64,000 nt of DNA from Trogon surrucura (GCA_020746105.1 CM036618.1:620001-684000); one strand, 5' to 3'. Shown: positions 11,241-24,176, numbered from the stretch's first letter. Numbers and translations are program-made. The notes: generated by a model not told the origin, from the sequence alone.

Positions 11241-13225
11241 TGTAGGAAATTCATGATAACACAGGTGGGGCCGGGCTCCCCAGGGTTTCCAGCACTTTGG
11301 TTCGCTCCATCATTTATTGCCAAGGGCACGTCCAGCCAGTCATGCACAATTCATCGAAAGCCAAGGCAGCGTTATTTTTCCTGCTGGGAGATTTTTTGAG
11401 ATATTTAAACCAGAGCAGAGTAACGGGCAGGTTAAGACATGACCTCGATGGCCAAAACCACGCGGTAGCTGCAGCTGATGGATGCAAAATAAGCAAGTTG
11501 GGTTTTCATTTCTGCTGTAAATCACGTATTTTCTGAGCTTTTCAGTCGAGCTGCCCACAGCAGCGGGTGAAGGGACTTTTGACGGGTCATTGTTTCCTCC
11601 AGGTTTTGGAGCTGAAGCAATTAGAGACTCAAGTCATTGCTGCCTCCAAAAGTGCTCCTGAGCAAAAGAAATATTTTGGGTACGAATGGTCAATTTTTCC
11701 TGTCCTGCTCAACAGGGTTGTGTCAACAAGAGCATCCACCTTGGGCAACCTTGTAAAATAAAAGCCCTAAGGGGATGGGTTTGCATTTCTCCTGGAGCCA
11801 GGAGAAAACAATCACGTTATAACCTGAAATAACAGCCCAGTTAAAGGATTTCTCCCAGGAAAACCGATCTGTGTCAAACCCCATCTCTGCTTCATCAAAC
11901 AGAAACCACAAAGAATTTTTTAATGCCATTCTCTCCCCATCACAGAGAGCAAATCCTTAAGAAAGGGGGAGCCTTTGGAGCCTGTGGGTTCCAGCAACCC
12001 AGAAACCCAACGCCTGCCGACGGGTGTGACTCACGCGGAATCGCTCCGCAGCAGCCAGGAAACTCCCACCCGGGCACAGCTCAGGACCAGGGGGCGGGTG
12101 CAGGGGCAGAGAGAAGGAGAAGAGAAGCAGAACGCACCAAAATAGCAGAATTTCCATTTTTTTTCTATTACTGACCCAGCCCGGCGGCAGGAATGCAAGA
12201 AGAGGTGGTTTCAGAAATACGTCGTTTTGGAAATGCAGGTAAAGCAAATCCAGAGCTGGCTTAGGGAGCGCACGCACGGTGCTCGAGCAGTGGATGCTGT
12301 AAAACTCCTGACTCTGACTCTACATTAAAATTTTTGCAGGCGCTTTTCATACCTCACAAAGCTGTAAGGAAACACCGCAGTAACTGGGCTTCTGTCAAAC
12401 CCAGAACACAAGACTGACTGAAATTCTTATTCAAATAAAAATATTATAAATAAAAACATACTATCCCTCCTGGGCTTAAAGTTTCAGCGGTGGAAAGTCC
12501 ACCATTGCTTTTGATTTGGGTAATCTATCCTAACAATTATTTACTTATAAACACTACTAAAAGCTTAATTCTTGATTTTTGTTCTGAATTTGTCTATCTT
12601 CAGCTTCTGGTCTGCGGGTTTTGCTAAGCCTTACCTGCTAAAGCTCCCCGGGATTATACTTCATTTCTCTAGGGTGGTTATTTCTAGAAATACAAAATCA
12701 TTTCTTGACCTCTTGCATTACGTGTAACATTACTCGGGTCTTTGGACGTAAAGCTACGCACCTTCCTGCACCTATTTCCAGTCCTTGAACCATTTCCATC
12801 GACCTTCTCAAACCCTTTGTTCTTCCAGCGCTTGCCTTGCTCACGGGGGCTGCAAATCACCCTTGTCCAACACAGCTCCTGCCCCCTCCCAGCACCACGG
12901 GGAAACTCCCCTCTTCGCTCTTGGATCCCGTGAACGCCCCCACGTGCAAAATCACCTCGTGCTTACAAACACGGAAACCAAGCAGGACTAGTTGGGGATG
13001 TGAAGGTTGGGGGCACCCTCGGCTGCAGCGACCATGAGACGGCGGAGAGCAGTGGCTGGTGCGGAAGGAGAAAAAAACCAGAATCACAGCCCTGGACTTC
13101 AGAAGAGCTGAGTTTAGTCTCTCCCAAGATCTGCTTGGTGGAACACATGGGCCAGGGCTCTAGCACGTCGGGGTGTCCACAAGAGCTGGTCAATGTTCAA
13201 ACACTACGTCCTCCGAGCTCAAGAT

Positions 13226-13475
13226 CATAGAATCCTAGAACAGTTCAGGCTGGAAAAGCCCCTTGGGATCATCGAGTCCAACCATTAACCCTACACTACA
13301 AGTTCACCCCTAAACCATCTCACCCAACACCACATCTCAGCGACACTCAAACACACCCAGGGATGGCGACTCAACCCCCTCCCTGGGCAGTCTGTTCCCG
13401 TGTCTGACCACTCTTCCCGTGAAGAATTTCTTCCTAATGTCCAGCCTAAACTTGCCCTGTTGCAACTCAACAAAT
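13226..13475 (-). mobile_element. CR1 LINE 3' fragment, same subfamily as 43508-43763 and 60479-60617
   Basis: Minus-strand CR1 beginning CATAGAATCCTAGAACAGTT. Its complement carries GAGATGTGGTGTTGGGTGAG and AGTGTAGGGTTAATGGTTGG, matching 43508-43763 and 60479-60617 almost base for base. Confidence 0.9.
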
Positions 13476-13559
13476 AGGTGCATCCCTGTGAGTAAGCAAT
13501 CAGGCAGAGGAGGCAGGAGACCTCCAGGGATATGATTTTATACATTTTCCTCCTGGTCC

Positions 13560-13700
13560 TGAAAAGGAACGTTAACAGCACGGAAGCCAGGCTGGATCTC
13601 TGCAGGACTCTGCTTCACAACACCCCTGGTCAGCAGCCTTTGTTCTGCAGTTATATTGAGGACAACAAGCTAAACAAATGGTTTTTTTTCTCCAATCTCC
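13560..13700 (-). mobile_element. Possible ancient CR1-type LINE relic
   Basis: GTTAACAGCACGGAAGCCAG, then GGATCTCTGCAGGACTCTGC, resembles the minus-strand text of an old amniote CR1 (a region of the form 'cagcac...cccagcacagatccctg...'). Decayed, by resemblance only. Confidence 0.35.
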
Positions 13701-14439
13701 TGTCTATAAGCTCTACTGATTATTGCTTTCCAAATTATTCCATGCTCATCATAAATTATGCCAACAATACCGCCTTATTATTCAAAATTCATCTTACCAA
13801 AACAGACACAAACCGAGTCTGACTACACCCCACGGCCAAAAGCCTGCGCTTGACTGGCACGAGCTGCCTTTTTATTTACCCCCCAGCAAACCAGCTTATC
13901 TGCTGCTCAGTTATTGCATTCACCATCAAAGCCATGTTGGTAAACACGACGTGTCAGAGATTGCCCGGTCTGACTTCGTTCCCTGCCCTTCCCCCTCCGC
14001 TGCCCTGAAACAAGACAAATGAGATCACACAGATTTCCTTGCGGTGCTCTGGGAACCTTCCAACGCCCCGAGACACAATCGGCAGCGAGTGTCCAAATCA
14101 CGAAACGCTTTGCAAACGCCGCTTGGGGTGGACGCGCGGCCGGCGCAATCCAGCATCCCTCTGGGCTACCTCTGGCAGGGAAATACCTCGCCACGGGCGT
14201 ACTGCACAACCGCTCCCCCGGCCAAACCCCGCCTGCAAACTATTCCCCAGTACCTTTAAGCCATTAGTTTACATCCTTTGCCACTAATTTCCGTCTTTCC
14301 GCCTTCCCTTGGCGAGCGGAGCTGCTTGTTCTTCCCTGCCAAGCCCCGTTTTGCCCGCAGCATCCGGCCAAGTCTTCCCAAACCCCTCCCGGTTGCGGAT
14401 ATTTTTACCTTGGCTTTGCTCACCCAGCTGAAGTCGATC

Positions 14440-14600
14440 TGAGCTTCGCAAGAAGCCTCCCCTCCAGCGCTTGCCGGCTGCTGCTGCCGAGCGCCCCGTC
14501 CCGCGGCGGAGCTGTAACCCAGCCGCGATCACCGGCACCGAAACACTGACTCATCGGGGCCCGCAGCAATTCCTCTCCGCGAGTCGAGCTCACAGAATCT
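14440..14600. promoter_or_regulatory. CpG-dense segment with AP-1-like site
   Basis: Roughly 18 CpGs lie in about 150 bp. A consensus AP-1 site TGACTCA lies at 14547-14553. It is intronic with no exon beside it, so a regulatory role is inference. Confidence 0.3.
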
Positions 14601-17151
14601 CTGCTGGCTACGCTATTTTTCACACCTCGGAATGGTGGAGGTTCTTTTGATGTGCCTTTTTTTAAAAAAAAAACAATTTTTTTTTTTCATTTCAGCGGCA
14701 TCACTTATATAGAAAGCCCCAAAGGTGTTGTATCATTATATATAAAAAAACCCTACTAGGTCCTTTTTATCCTACGTTCGTTTTATTTTCACATCGTTTA
14801 GTGTGTGATAGAAACCACCTACTCAACATTATTTTCACACCAGACCACTATCGGTCGTTCCTGTAGCCATCCTCGCAGGCTCGGGCAGTATTTCCCAATA
14901 CTTTGGCTTCTCAGGGCACATTTAATTTATTTTTTTTCAATTAAAGCTGGCAGCACAGAGATGTCTCCGAGCTGTGCTGCTGCTGTACCCTGACCCGCGC
15001 TGTCGCTGGGCTCCCCCGGCCGCACACCCAGCAAGGGACAACCCCACAAATCGGGGGATTTACGGTCTGGGACTGACCAGACGTGGAGAACAGGCTTGGA
15101 GGCACTTCTCCTCCAGCACCTGCCACCGGTTGTGTCTTAAACACCCCCAAGGACGCCACCCGCTTCCGCCTTTACGGCTCCTGCTCTAGCTGAGGACTGA
15201 AATTTGTTTCATCCATTGACAAAGGACAAGAAGCAGCCCCTCAGACTCGACCTGTGTCAGAAGTAAAACTCGGGCTCGTAGCTTTAGGGTCGGTTCCTGC
15301 ACCCTCCTCCAGGCAGGCAGTCGCAACACCGTCGCTGTCATTATTTCCACAGGCTCTACTCATCCAGTTAGACATTCTTTCCTTTCTAACAGGCTAAATT
15401 TTATATGACGTGTCAAGCTACTAATTGTGTAAAACTACGAATTCTTGTGAATGTCAGTGGGTGTCAACACGGAAGCAGCACAGAGAAAAATCTAAAAAGG
15501 AAAACGTGAACGGATCCGTGATCTGATAAGATTTTTAAAAGAAGAAATTGTCTTCTGGGAGGCTGAGCAACGCCCTCACCACAGAAAATCCAGATTCTAA
15601 GCGAAGTGAGAAGCTCCACGAGACATCCCGGCCAAGGGATGGAGCTAATGACGTGGGCAACGTCCAGCCTTGTCCTCTGGCTCTGAAGAGCTGCTCATGT
15701 CGGAGACCAGAGACTCGGCTCTGAACTGAGCAGCAGCATCACAGATTTTTGGTTTTCCTTCTTAAATTTGAGCGCACTTTCACGGAGAAAATCAGACCGG
15801 TTGTATCGCATTCAATCAGATCAACTCCCCTCACCGCGCAGGACTAGAGCAAGCGTTGGAGAAGGTGAAAATACTCAGTGACGAACACACAGAGCGACCA
15901 CAGGGCTAAGCAGAGACTGGCGAGGTTCAGAACTACGTGGTGAAGGGTCTAGCGCTGCGACTACGCTTCCACGCCAAGTCACGGATCTTCTCTTCACACA
16001 AGGGAGCCACGGGAGCGTTCTGCCACGCTACGCTAAGCTTTGCGGGTCTCACCTTTCCAACGCCCGGGCACGCCGCCCTCCCGCTGCTCCTCACCGACTG
16101 CCGCAGCTGCCAAAGGGAGCGCACACAGGAGCCAGTCAGGGACAGCCCCCAGCGGCGCGTCCTCACGGGGAGCTCCCGGGGGTTACAGGACATCCAGATC
16201 TGAATGCCCGGGCTCTCCGGTCCAGAACCGTGTTCAAGGACAATCCGGTGTTTGTGGTGTGGAAAGAAAACCAGAAGAGCAGCAGAATCGCTCCCAGAAC
16301 CACAGTTGCCTCAGTGCTCATGGAAACGGGAGTTTTCCCTTTTACGTAAGTCACATCCCTTTGCCTTGCTCCTCTCTCCTCCCTCTTCTCTAGAGCACGT
16401 GCTTAAACGTAGACATATCAAAAAACTGAGACTTGTTCTCAAGACCCCACAGGACAAACAAATCTATTAGAAGGCTTAGTTTACTATACACATACACTAA
16501 CAGAATTTCTTTGAGGCTTTTTTTTTTGTCTCAGGTTTTACTTTCAGTGTGATAAGCGGCAAAGCGGGGAAGCAGACTGATCTCAGGTCTGTTCCACACA
16601 ATGGTATTTCCTTAAAATAATTCTATCGATTCAACAATAAGGTCACAGCGAAAGCGTAACAATAATGTCATTGAGCAGAAAACCACAGCAAACCAGCGAG
16701 AGGAAGAGGAATGCAAAGGCAACGCTGCCAGGCAGCAGCAACAAGCTAAACCCCGCTCCTGCCAAACTTGGGCAACGTCACCTTGCAAGCAAGCTTGTTG
16801 AACACGGCTTCGTTTAGGTCATTTTGATCTACAGCAAGTGAGAAATCGGAGCGTGGTCCAATACGGTGACGTGCAAAAGGTAAGACTCATTAGTCTTTCG
16901 AAATGCGAGGAGAATACAGGGAATGCAGCTGCACACAAACACCTTCCCCATCGCTTGTCTCGTTAACGAGACGCTCTTAACAAAACGTTTCGCATAAATT
17001 TTCAGAGAAACACTTGGGACAACTCCAGCGCTGAGACTTCGTCATTCTAATCTAAGGGCTCTTCTTCCTGCCAGCCCGTTCCAAACGCAGCCGCCAGCGC
17101 CCTGCTCTGCACCACCGGGCAAGGGACAAACAGACGCAAAGGGATACTCAC

Positions 17152-17276
17152 ACTATGTGTGCCAGATCCAGCGGCTTTTCTGGCTGCTCAGGAAATACAG
17201 GACGAGGCGGTTCTCTGCTGGGCACGCACCCGAGCGATTTACTAATCGCATGGCTCAGCTTCTTCGCAGGCGATTT
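17152..17276 (-). CDS. DTNB: DTNB exon, start of post-ZZ linker
   Basis: The exon is 125 bp: 41 codons plus two bases of a split Val codon. It has no Met codon, so an ATG-based ORF search misses it. It reads [20 protein letters not shown], then [20 protein letters not shown], then I. That is the known continuation after the ZZ finger (KEHSSW|KSPAKKL). The acceptor is CTTCTCCAAACCAG and the donor is GT|GTGAGTATCC, a strong match. In mammals the next exons carry alternatively spliced linker segments and then syntrophin-binding and coiled-coil regions. I looked for their hallmarks on the complement of 1-17151 (PPRPLTNMND, DEEHRLIARYAARL) and did not find them. Ser in VPS and Arg in PPRP differ from remembered mammalian Thr and His. 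Confidence 0.95.
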
Positions 17277-19089
17277 CTGGTTTGGAGAAGAACGACAACA
17301 AAGAGTTGACTATTACGAGGAGCAGGGTGATACGTGCAATGAGGTACCAGGAGTTCAAAAAATCCGTAGTGCCAGAACATTCAGAAACACCCAGTTACAG
17401 GATATCACAGCTGAGAAATCAGCGCAGACACTACAGAGGGGAACGAGTGTCGTGGCCTTGGTTTTGTTCTTTTTTGTGCTATAATACTGAAAATGAAAGT
17501 AGCCTAACAAAAATACGTACGATGAATAAAGCAATCGTGTGGTGTTCCTATTGGGAGTTAAATCCAGGGGCACCCACACCCAGGCAAGGGATTTCCCGTC
17601 CCTTCCATGGCCAACTGCTTCTGGAAGGCAACTTTCACACTTTCTGTTCATTACGGGCAAAGCCGAAGTGAACTACAGAGTTAAGAGAGACACAAACAAC
17701 CGGTTTCTTTATTTGCCTTCCCCATTCCCCTTGGTTGTGCTAATTAAGCAACCGCGCCGGGATCTTCCAAGGAAAACTGGAAGGTGACGAGCGTTGCCAA
17801 ACCCACAAGAACAGATTGCTGGCCTGAGTCGGGCGCTTAAAATGTGTTTCAAGTCCAAGGCTGACTTACAAAATTAAGTCTCAAAATGTCATTACACCCA
17901 GTGAAGCCACGCCAGGGCTGTGGGAGGCCAGATCACGCTTTTAGGAGAGCTCCGGAGCAGCCGGCAGTGTTGTTTTCCTCATCGAACTCACCCATAGTCC
18001 CTCTACGTGTAACCCAGTGGCTCTTTACCATTATGTCAGGTTTTTTACTACTCCTGTAAGATGTTCCGAGGCGGAATCAGGAGCAGTTGTCAAGGCACAT
18101 TCAAATCAAAATTCAGATTAACACTGCTTTAAATAGGAGGCAGGGCTACCCAGGTTACACACACAGCGACAGTTAACACAAATTAATAACTAGCATTACT
18201 AACAACTACTATTTTTTACTAACAATGGGATAAACAATTAGTCATTAGCAAACAATTGAGGATCCCCAGCTCTGGGCCTCTTGGTTTTAGCGATATAGAA
18301 CAGGCAAAGCTTTTGGGTGGCGAACCAGCGCGCGAGGAAGTTGCTCTCTCTGTGGATTTACATGTTTGCAGTAGATTGGGATGCACTTTAAGCATAAAGT
18401 AAAATCCTAATATCAATCGGAAAACAATAAAAAAAAAAGAAAAAATTCCTTTCAAATTAGAAGAGAAAGATGAGCTGGATGCCCGTGATAACTTTTCAGG
18501 AGAGCTGGCTCTTAGCTGAAGATTTACTATCCTCCTGCAATTACCTCGCAACTCAAAGTCAACACTGAGAACTCTGAAAATCATGAATGGAGGCTGCCTC
18601 TGAATTCCTGAGGAACGTGGTCTTGGGGAAGAAGAAGAATACTCATGATCATACTCTTCCCTGGAGTACATGCCACAGAAGATTCAGGCGGTAGTGACTC
18701 CAGTCGGAAGCCTCCAGCAGCATCCAGCACCGCTCCACACCGCGGACTCTGGCCTGGGTACCCCACTGAGCCCACCCCGCCCCACAAAATAAACCAACTG
18801 CTCACCACGGTTCAGATTCTGGAATTCTCATCCATCAGCCCACAGCCCCAGCCTGAGATCAGCAGGACGCACCAAGGCCATGGGGGACAAACCACCCAAC
18901 GGCCTTCAGATCCGCCTCCGACGGGCAACGGGTGTCCCCAACACGTTCCCCTTGGCTTCCGCAGACAGAAAGTCTCGGCCCTAGCGAAGCCCCGCTGCAA
19001 AAAATCTCGCGATGGGTAGCAAGGTTCTTGTCTCCTCTCAGCAAGAGCTTCAGCAGGAAGGAGGTGGGGATATGGAACTGCTGCAGGCG

Positions 19090-19595
19090 AGTGTCCAGTT
19101 CTGGGCCCCTCAGCTCCAGAGGGACAGGGAACTGCTGGAGAGAGTCCAGCACAGGGCAACTGGGATGATGGAGGGAGTGGAGCATCTCCCTGGTGAGGAA
19201 AGACTGAGGGAGTTGGGGCTCTGCAGCTTGGAGAAGAGGAGGCTGAGGGGTGACCTCATTAATGTTTACAAATATCTAAAGGGGGAGTGTCAGGAGGATG
19301 GAGCCAGGCTCTTCTCGGTGACAACCAATGACAGGACAAGGGGTAATGGGCTGAAACTGGTACATAAGAGGTTCCGCTTAAACTCGAGAAGAAACTTCTT
19401 CTCAGTGAGGGTGATGGAGCCCTGGCCCGGGCTGCCCAGGGAGGGTGTGGAGTCTCCTTCTCTGGAGACATTCCAGACCCGCCTGGACACGTTCCTGTGT
19501 GGCATTATCGAGGCGTTCCTGCTCTGGCAGGGGGATTGGACTGGATGATCTTTCGAGGTCCCTTCCAATCCCCAACATTCTGTGACTCTGTGAGT
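19090..19595 (+). mobile_element. Young CR1 LINE 3' fragment (subfamily A)
   Basis: This 5'-truncated copy of about 500 bp encodes the ORF2 C-terminus with the frame still open (19012-19548): [20 protein letters not shown] and [17 protein letters not shown]. The end is GGATGATCTTTCGAGGTCCC, then CTGTGACTCTGTGAG. The same subfamily occurs at 23097, 23492, 25098 and 31800. Confidence 0.92.
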
Positions 19596-20989
19596 CTCCT
19601 GCAGGGAGCTCTGCAGCCCGGCAGCTCCAGCAGCGCTCCCGCTCACTAACCCACGGCAGATACCTGCTGAGGGGCTCCTCCTTCGGCTTTGTTCGACGTG
19701 CTGGGAAGGGCCGGCAGGCTGCAATCCGGGGGGACCCTTGCCAAGAGCGCTGGAGCACACCGTGCTCTCGCCCGGAAATGTGGAAATCCTGCGGAATCCG
19801 TTATTTGGAAATCCGACGGGAAGCACAACCCACTCTTGACAGCACCTCTTACTGAGCCCGCAGTAAGAGTTAAATGGTGCTTACAAGCAGGACAGTAAAA
19901 TTAAAGTTTTAGCTTTCCTAATTCAATTCTCCCACAATTTCTACATTTATTTCTCCCTCAAACTTCCCCACCACCTCTCCTTTTAGAGTGTTTCCTACCT
20001 GAACCTTTACCTGCTGACCTTTTGCTTTCTGCACAGACTGTCTACCCTCAGCACGCTTCTTCTGTAACCTCTTCTTCGCAGTATTTTTAGGCTATTTTAA
20101 AGCTCTTTTTTTCCCCACTGTGGAAACCAACACCGCATCCTACTGTGCTGCCCCACCGCTTATTCTGCCCAACAAACGCGACGCTGTCTCGCTCGCTGTA
20201 ACATCGAGCCCCCGCCACAGCTTCGCTTTCCCAAAATGGCCGGGCAAAGACAACTTCCGTTGATCCCAACTTCTTGGTAACGCTTCTCCGTGAAAAGAGC
20301 ACGGCGGGCTGAATGAACGCGCTACTTCCCAGGCAGGATTCCCTCTTCTGGTGTCTCGTTTCTCTGAGAAACAGCTGTTTGGTTTTTTTTCTTTCAATTA
20401 GCCGAGTTCTAGTTTAGAAACTTCTCCCTCATCGCTGTCACTAATCTTGACCTCCTGCCTGTCTGAAGCCATCTGGAAGCACCTCCATGTTCTGCAGAGC
20501 CGGGGTACTCCCTCCTCCCAAAAAGCAGAAACCACCCAGAGAAAGCCCCAGAGCAACCCAACCCCGCAGAACCCAAAAATAACCCAGCCCCTGCCCCACC
20601 TCCCTGGGGGCACCAGCCACCTCGCCGGCACCAGCACAACTGGATTTTCACCATCCTCCTCCCCAGCTGTTCATCTGGGCTCCTCTTGACTTGAATCTCC
20701 ATTTGTAAAGGGTTGGGGGCAAACTGTGATTTACGCAGCACCGGCACCTTTGGTTGTTTTATGCGGCACCGGCACCTTTTGCCACAGCAGGATCTCGGTC
20801 AGTCTGGAGCTTGGAGGTACTACGAAATCCCCAGGATTAACAAATTCCACCTCCAAATAAGCAGTTGAAACTGATACAGAATTTCAGGCTTTTGAAAAAG
20901 GGTTCACACCTCCCGGAGTCCAGCTGAAGGTCTCATTTATCTTCAGCTTCCCACGGGGGAAGCAGCCCGGCGTGCCTTTATTTCCCGAG

Positions 20990-21215
20990 GCTTTCAGCCC
21001 CGTATCATTCCGTCCTGCTGCAGGAGCGTAACTGTAGAAACCAGGCGCCGAGGCTCCGCGCCGCCCTGCCTCCCTCCCCGCGCTCTCCCGGGAACGGCGA
21101 GCAGGCGAGCCATTTTGTTTTACTCCCGAAACGGGCACGGGCCGTGACGCAGCGGGATTTGCGCCACTGTGGCCATTTTATCGGTCCAGCGGGAAGCGGG
21201 GCTGACGATCCAAAC
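20990..21215. promoter_or_regulatory. CpG-dense segment with paired YY1-like sites
   Basis: A GC-rich stretch with many CpGs. GCCATTTT occurs at 21109-21116 and again at 21172-21179, and a CRE-like TGACGCA lies between them (21145-21151). This resembles CpG-island promoter architecture inside a DTNB intron. No transcript evidence is available here. Confidence 0.3.
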
Positions 21216-23096
21216 CAGTCAGGCACAAAAATGAAATACGCGTTTTATCTCCAGTCACAACGTTTCAGCAGCCTTCCTGGACCCCGGCAGTGGCGGCTTT
21301 GGTTTTCCTCCAAAACGTGAAGTCGCACAGCAACCTCCCTTCCCGACCACCTGCCTGCCAAGGCATTCCTGAAAGGTTTCTCCTCCACGTTATTCTTAAA
21401 CGTTCCCGACACGCGGGTGTCGCGCTGGCTCTAGCGACGTGCCGGCAGCTTCGGGCGCGCCAGCGGGGAAGAACCGCGGCAGAGCTCCCGCTCCTCAGCA
21501 CGACGGATCTTTTCAAACGTGCCAGCCCTTCTGAGACGTCTTCTTCAGCCTTTCCCACCTCCAGATCTATCAGCAGAGAACACTCACCTGCTTCCCAAGT
21601 AGATATTCAAGAGAAACAGTTTCTGCCTCTCTTTCCTTACGCACAGAAGAATAAAACCAGAGAGGAATGTTTGCCACCAGTGACCATAAATGTTTAAGGA
21701 ATCGATGAATCTTCTGAACGGCTGCAGCTCGGTGTGTGCCCTTACTGCTGATCCCGCTGCTGTTGAGCCGCTGATCTGAGACACACGTTTCTGGGTTTCC
21801 TGCCTCCCGAAACACCCAGAAGTCTGGAGTCGGGGTGAACCACTGAATCACGTACGAACACAGACATCAGGACTGCTTCCTGAACATCGCTCCCACCGCC
21901 GCTTTCTAGGTCAACCATTCTAATAAATTTTTCAGCTTAAAAGAAGTAAAAATGAACACTTCTGGGAGGCTGGAAGGTCTGTTCTCTAACGTAAAAAGCT
22001 GAAGGAGACCTTGGCTCTGCACTGCCCCGCTCTTCAGGTGGCTCCTCGTCCTGTTGTAGGGGCACGGGGTAAGGTTAAAACCACCCGCCCGGGGCACTCA
22101 ACCTCCAGCAGCACCAAACACACCAGGGCTGTGGCTATTTCAGTGAATCCATCATCGACCAACTGTCCTGGACTCCACGTTTATATTTCATAAACAATCC
22201 CGCTTCTATCCAACTCAGTCATAAACAAAACACACACAAAACACAACTCATGCAGCAACGCTTGCTGTATAGCTTAAAAAAGTTATCGCCATTTTCCAGC
22301 AGTCTGGAATCTTCTCTATTTCTAGGCAAGTAGCCGAGAAATAAAAGTCATTCCAACTCCCAGACCAACTGTCCCATTAATTTTCCCCGGGGAGACACTG
22401 GAATTGCCGCCCCACAGCCGGGTCCTGGTAGCGGGGGCTCAGCTCGCTGTCCTGCGCTGCCGAAAATGCTGCAGAGGGTCCTCCCACAAACCCCACAGCC
22501 AGCGAGGAGCGCGCTCGTTCCTCAGTCAAGTCTGGAGAAAGCTGAGCTGTGCCCGCGTTCATTCCAGCATCACCCTTGGGGCTGCCTGGGCGTGCACAGA
22601 TCAGCGGGCGGGTGGCTTTCTGCCGCAAAGCCAGCGTGTTCCCGCCGGACACCCCGGCAAACCGAGCCCTGCGGGCAACAGCCCCCAGAAACCAGCAGCG
22701 AAACGCAACCACCACGTCCCGTGTGTCTGAAAACTCGCTGCACCTGCCCCGTGTGCTGCCAGACCCTCCTTGTTCTGGGATGGGTTATAGATCCTGCCTC
22801 TGTCCACCTGCCCTTCCTACCAGAGGGTGAAAATAAAATAGTATTTCCATCATGGAATTAAAAAGCCAGAAACTACACGACCAAGCGCCGTCTTTCCACC
22901 CTTTTCTACCTGTCTGTTGATAAATCACATCCACCTCCTCTAAAAGGGTCTTGTTATGGCGGGCTTAGAAATTTGTAGCTAATAAAAACCGAACTGAAAC
23001 TCGGCTGGCAAAAATACTTGTTTGAGAACTGAGGTTTTAAAATGATCTGTTTCTTTTTTTTCTTTCTCTCCCCAACCCCAATCCCTGCCTCAGTTT

Positions 23097-23491
23097 CATA
23101 GAATCACAGAATGTTGGGGATTGGAAGGGACCTCGAAAGATCATCCAGTCCAATCCCCCTGCCAGAGCAGGAACGCCTCGATAATGCTACACAGGAACGT
23201 GTCCAGGCGGGTCTTGAATGTCTCCAGAGAAGGAGACTCCACACCCTCCCTGGGCAGCCTGGGCCAGGGCTCCATCACCCTCACTGAGAAGAAGTTTCTT
23301 CTCGAGTTTAAGCGGAACCTCTTCTGTTCCAGTTTCAGCCCATTACCCCTTGTCCTGTCATTGGTTGTCACCGAGAAGAGCCTGGCTCCATCCTCGTGAC
23401 ACTCACCCTTGATATATTTCTAAACATGAATGAGGTCACCCCTCAGCCTCCTCTTCTCCAAACTAAAGAGCCCCAGCTCCCTCAGTCTTTA
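23097..23491 (-). mobile_element. Young CR1 3' fragment (subfamily A), left half of head-to-head pair
   Basis: Minus-strand CR1 with its 3' end at 23097 (CATAGAATCACAGAATG). The complement frame [20 protein letters not shown] is open over 76 codons. It ends abruptly at about 23491, where a plus-strand copy of the same region begins. It shares two variants with that neighbour that are absent from the other three subfamily copies: GAACAGAAGAGG rather than GAACATAAGAGG, and CTCATTCATG rather than CTCATTAATG. Confidence 0.92.
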
Positions 23492-23971
23492 GTTCAAGGA
23501 AGACAGGGAACTGCTGGAGAGAGTCCAGCACAGGGCAACTGGGATGATGGAGGGAGTGGAGCATCTCCCTGGTGAGGAAAGGCTGAGGGAGCTGGGGCTC
23601 TGCAGCTGGAGAAGAGGAGGCTGAGGGGTGACCTCATTCATGTTTACAAATATCTAAAGGGTGGGTGTCAGGAGGATGGAGCCAGGCTCTTCTCGGTGAC
23701 AACCACTGACAGGACAAGGGGTAATGGGCTGAAACTGGAACAGAAGAGGTTCCGCTTAAACTCGAGAAGAAACTTCTTCTCAGTGAGGGTGATGGAGCCC
23801 TGGCCCAGGCTGCCCAGGGAGGGTGTGGAGTCTCCTTCTCTGGAGACATTCCAGACCCGCCTGGACACGTTCCTGTGTAGCATTATCGAGGCGTTCCTGC
23901 TCTGGCAGGGGGATTGGACTGGATGATCTTTCGAGGTCCCTTCCACTCCCTGACATTCTATGATTCTGTGA
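23492..23971 (+). mobile_element. Young CR1 3' fragment (subfamily A), right half of head-to-head pair
   Basis: Plus-strand CR1 that starts in AGACAGGGAACTGCTGGAGA and ends TTCTATGATTCTGTGATA. With the preceding minus copy it forms an inverted repeat of about 390 bp per arm, 3' ends outward, with little spacer. One short deletion (CTGCAGCTGGAG) breaks its frame near 23600. Confidence 0.92.
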
Positions 23972-24176
23972 TACCACTTGCAAGGTCACAAACCACAGAG
24001 AAGGCAGATGCGGAGCAAGGCAGCGCGTCCACTCTTCTGCTGTACTGAAAATGAAAAAAAAAAAAAAAATAAAGAAAATCAAGAGGAAAAAAATTGCACC
24101 GCACAGAGAATTCCCGCTCTGAGTCTGCCTCTGGCTCCCGCTGGCCGCCGGACTGGCTACCCGTGTGTGGGGGTAG

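Larger units (their letters stand above)
1..17151 (-). other. Sequence 3' of the last recognised DTNB exon, probably intronic
   Basis: No coding exon is recognised here on either strand. It holds CR1 pieces near 70-131, 352-566, 567-1466, 3266-3425, 3655-3931, 8799-9110, 9342-9590, 9835-10115 and 13226-13475. It also holds older CR1 traces near 11075 and 13560, a perfect inverted repeat at 5882-5974, CpG-dense segments at 6120-6580 and 14440-14600, and an AT microsatellite at 10579-10644. I see nothing recognisable in 1467-3265, 3932-5881, 6581-8798, 10116-11074, 11241-13225, 13701-14439 or 14601-17151, apart from short A/T homopolymers. The DTNB 3' exons presumably lie before position 1. Confidence 0.6.

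Noticed and set aside
1-17151. Further DTNB 3' exons (variable linker, coiled coil)
   Set aside because: I looked on the complement for PPRPLTNMND, SHMSSG, LADEHALIASY and RLDEEHRLIARYAARL and found none. Short exons could still be missed by eye.
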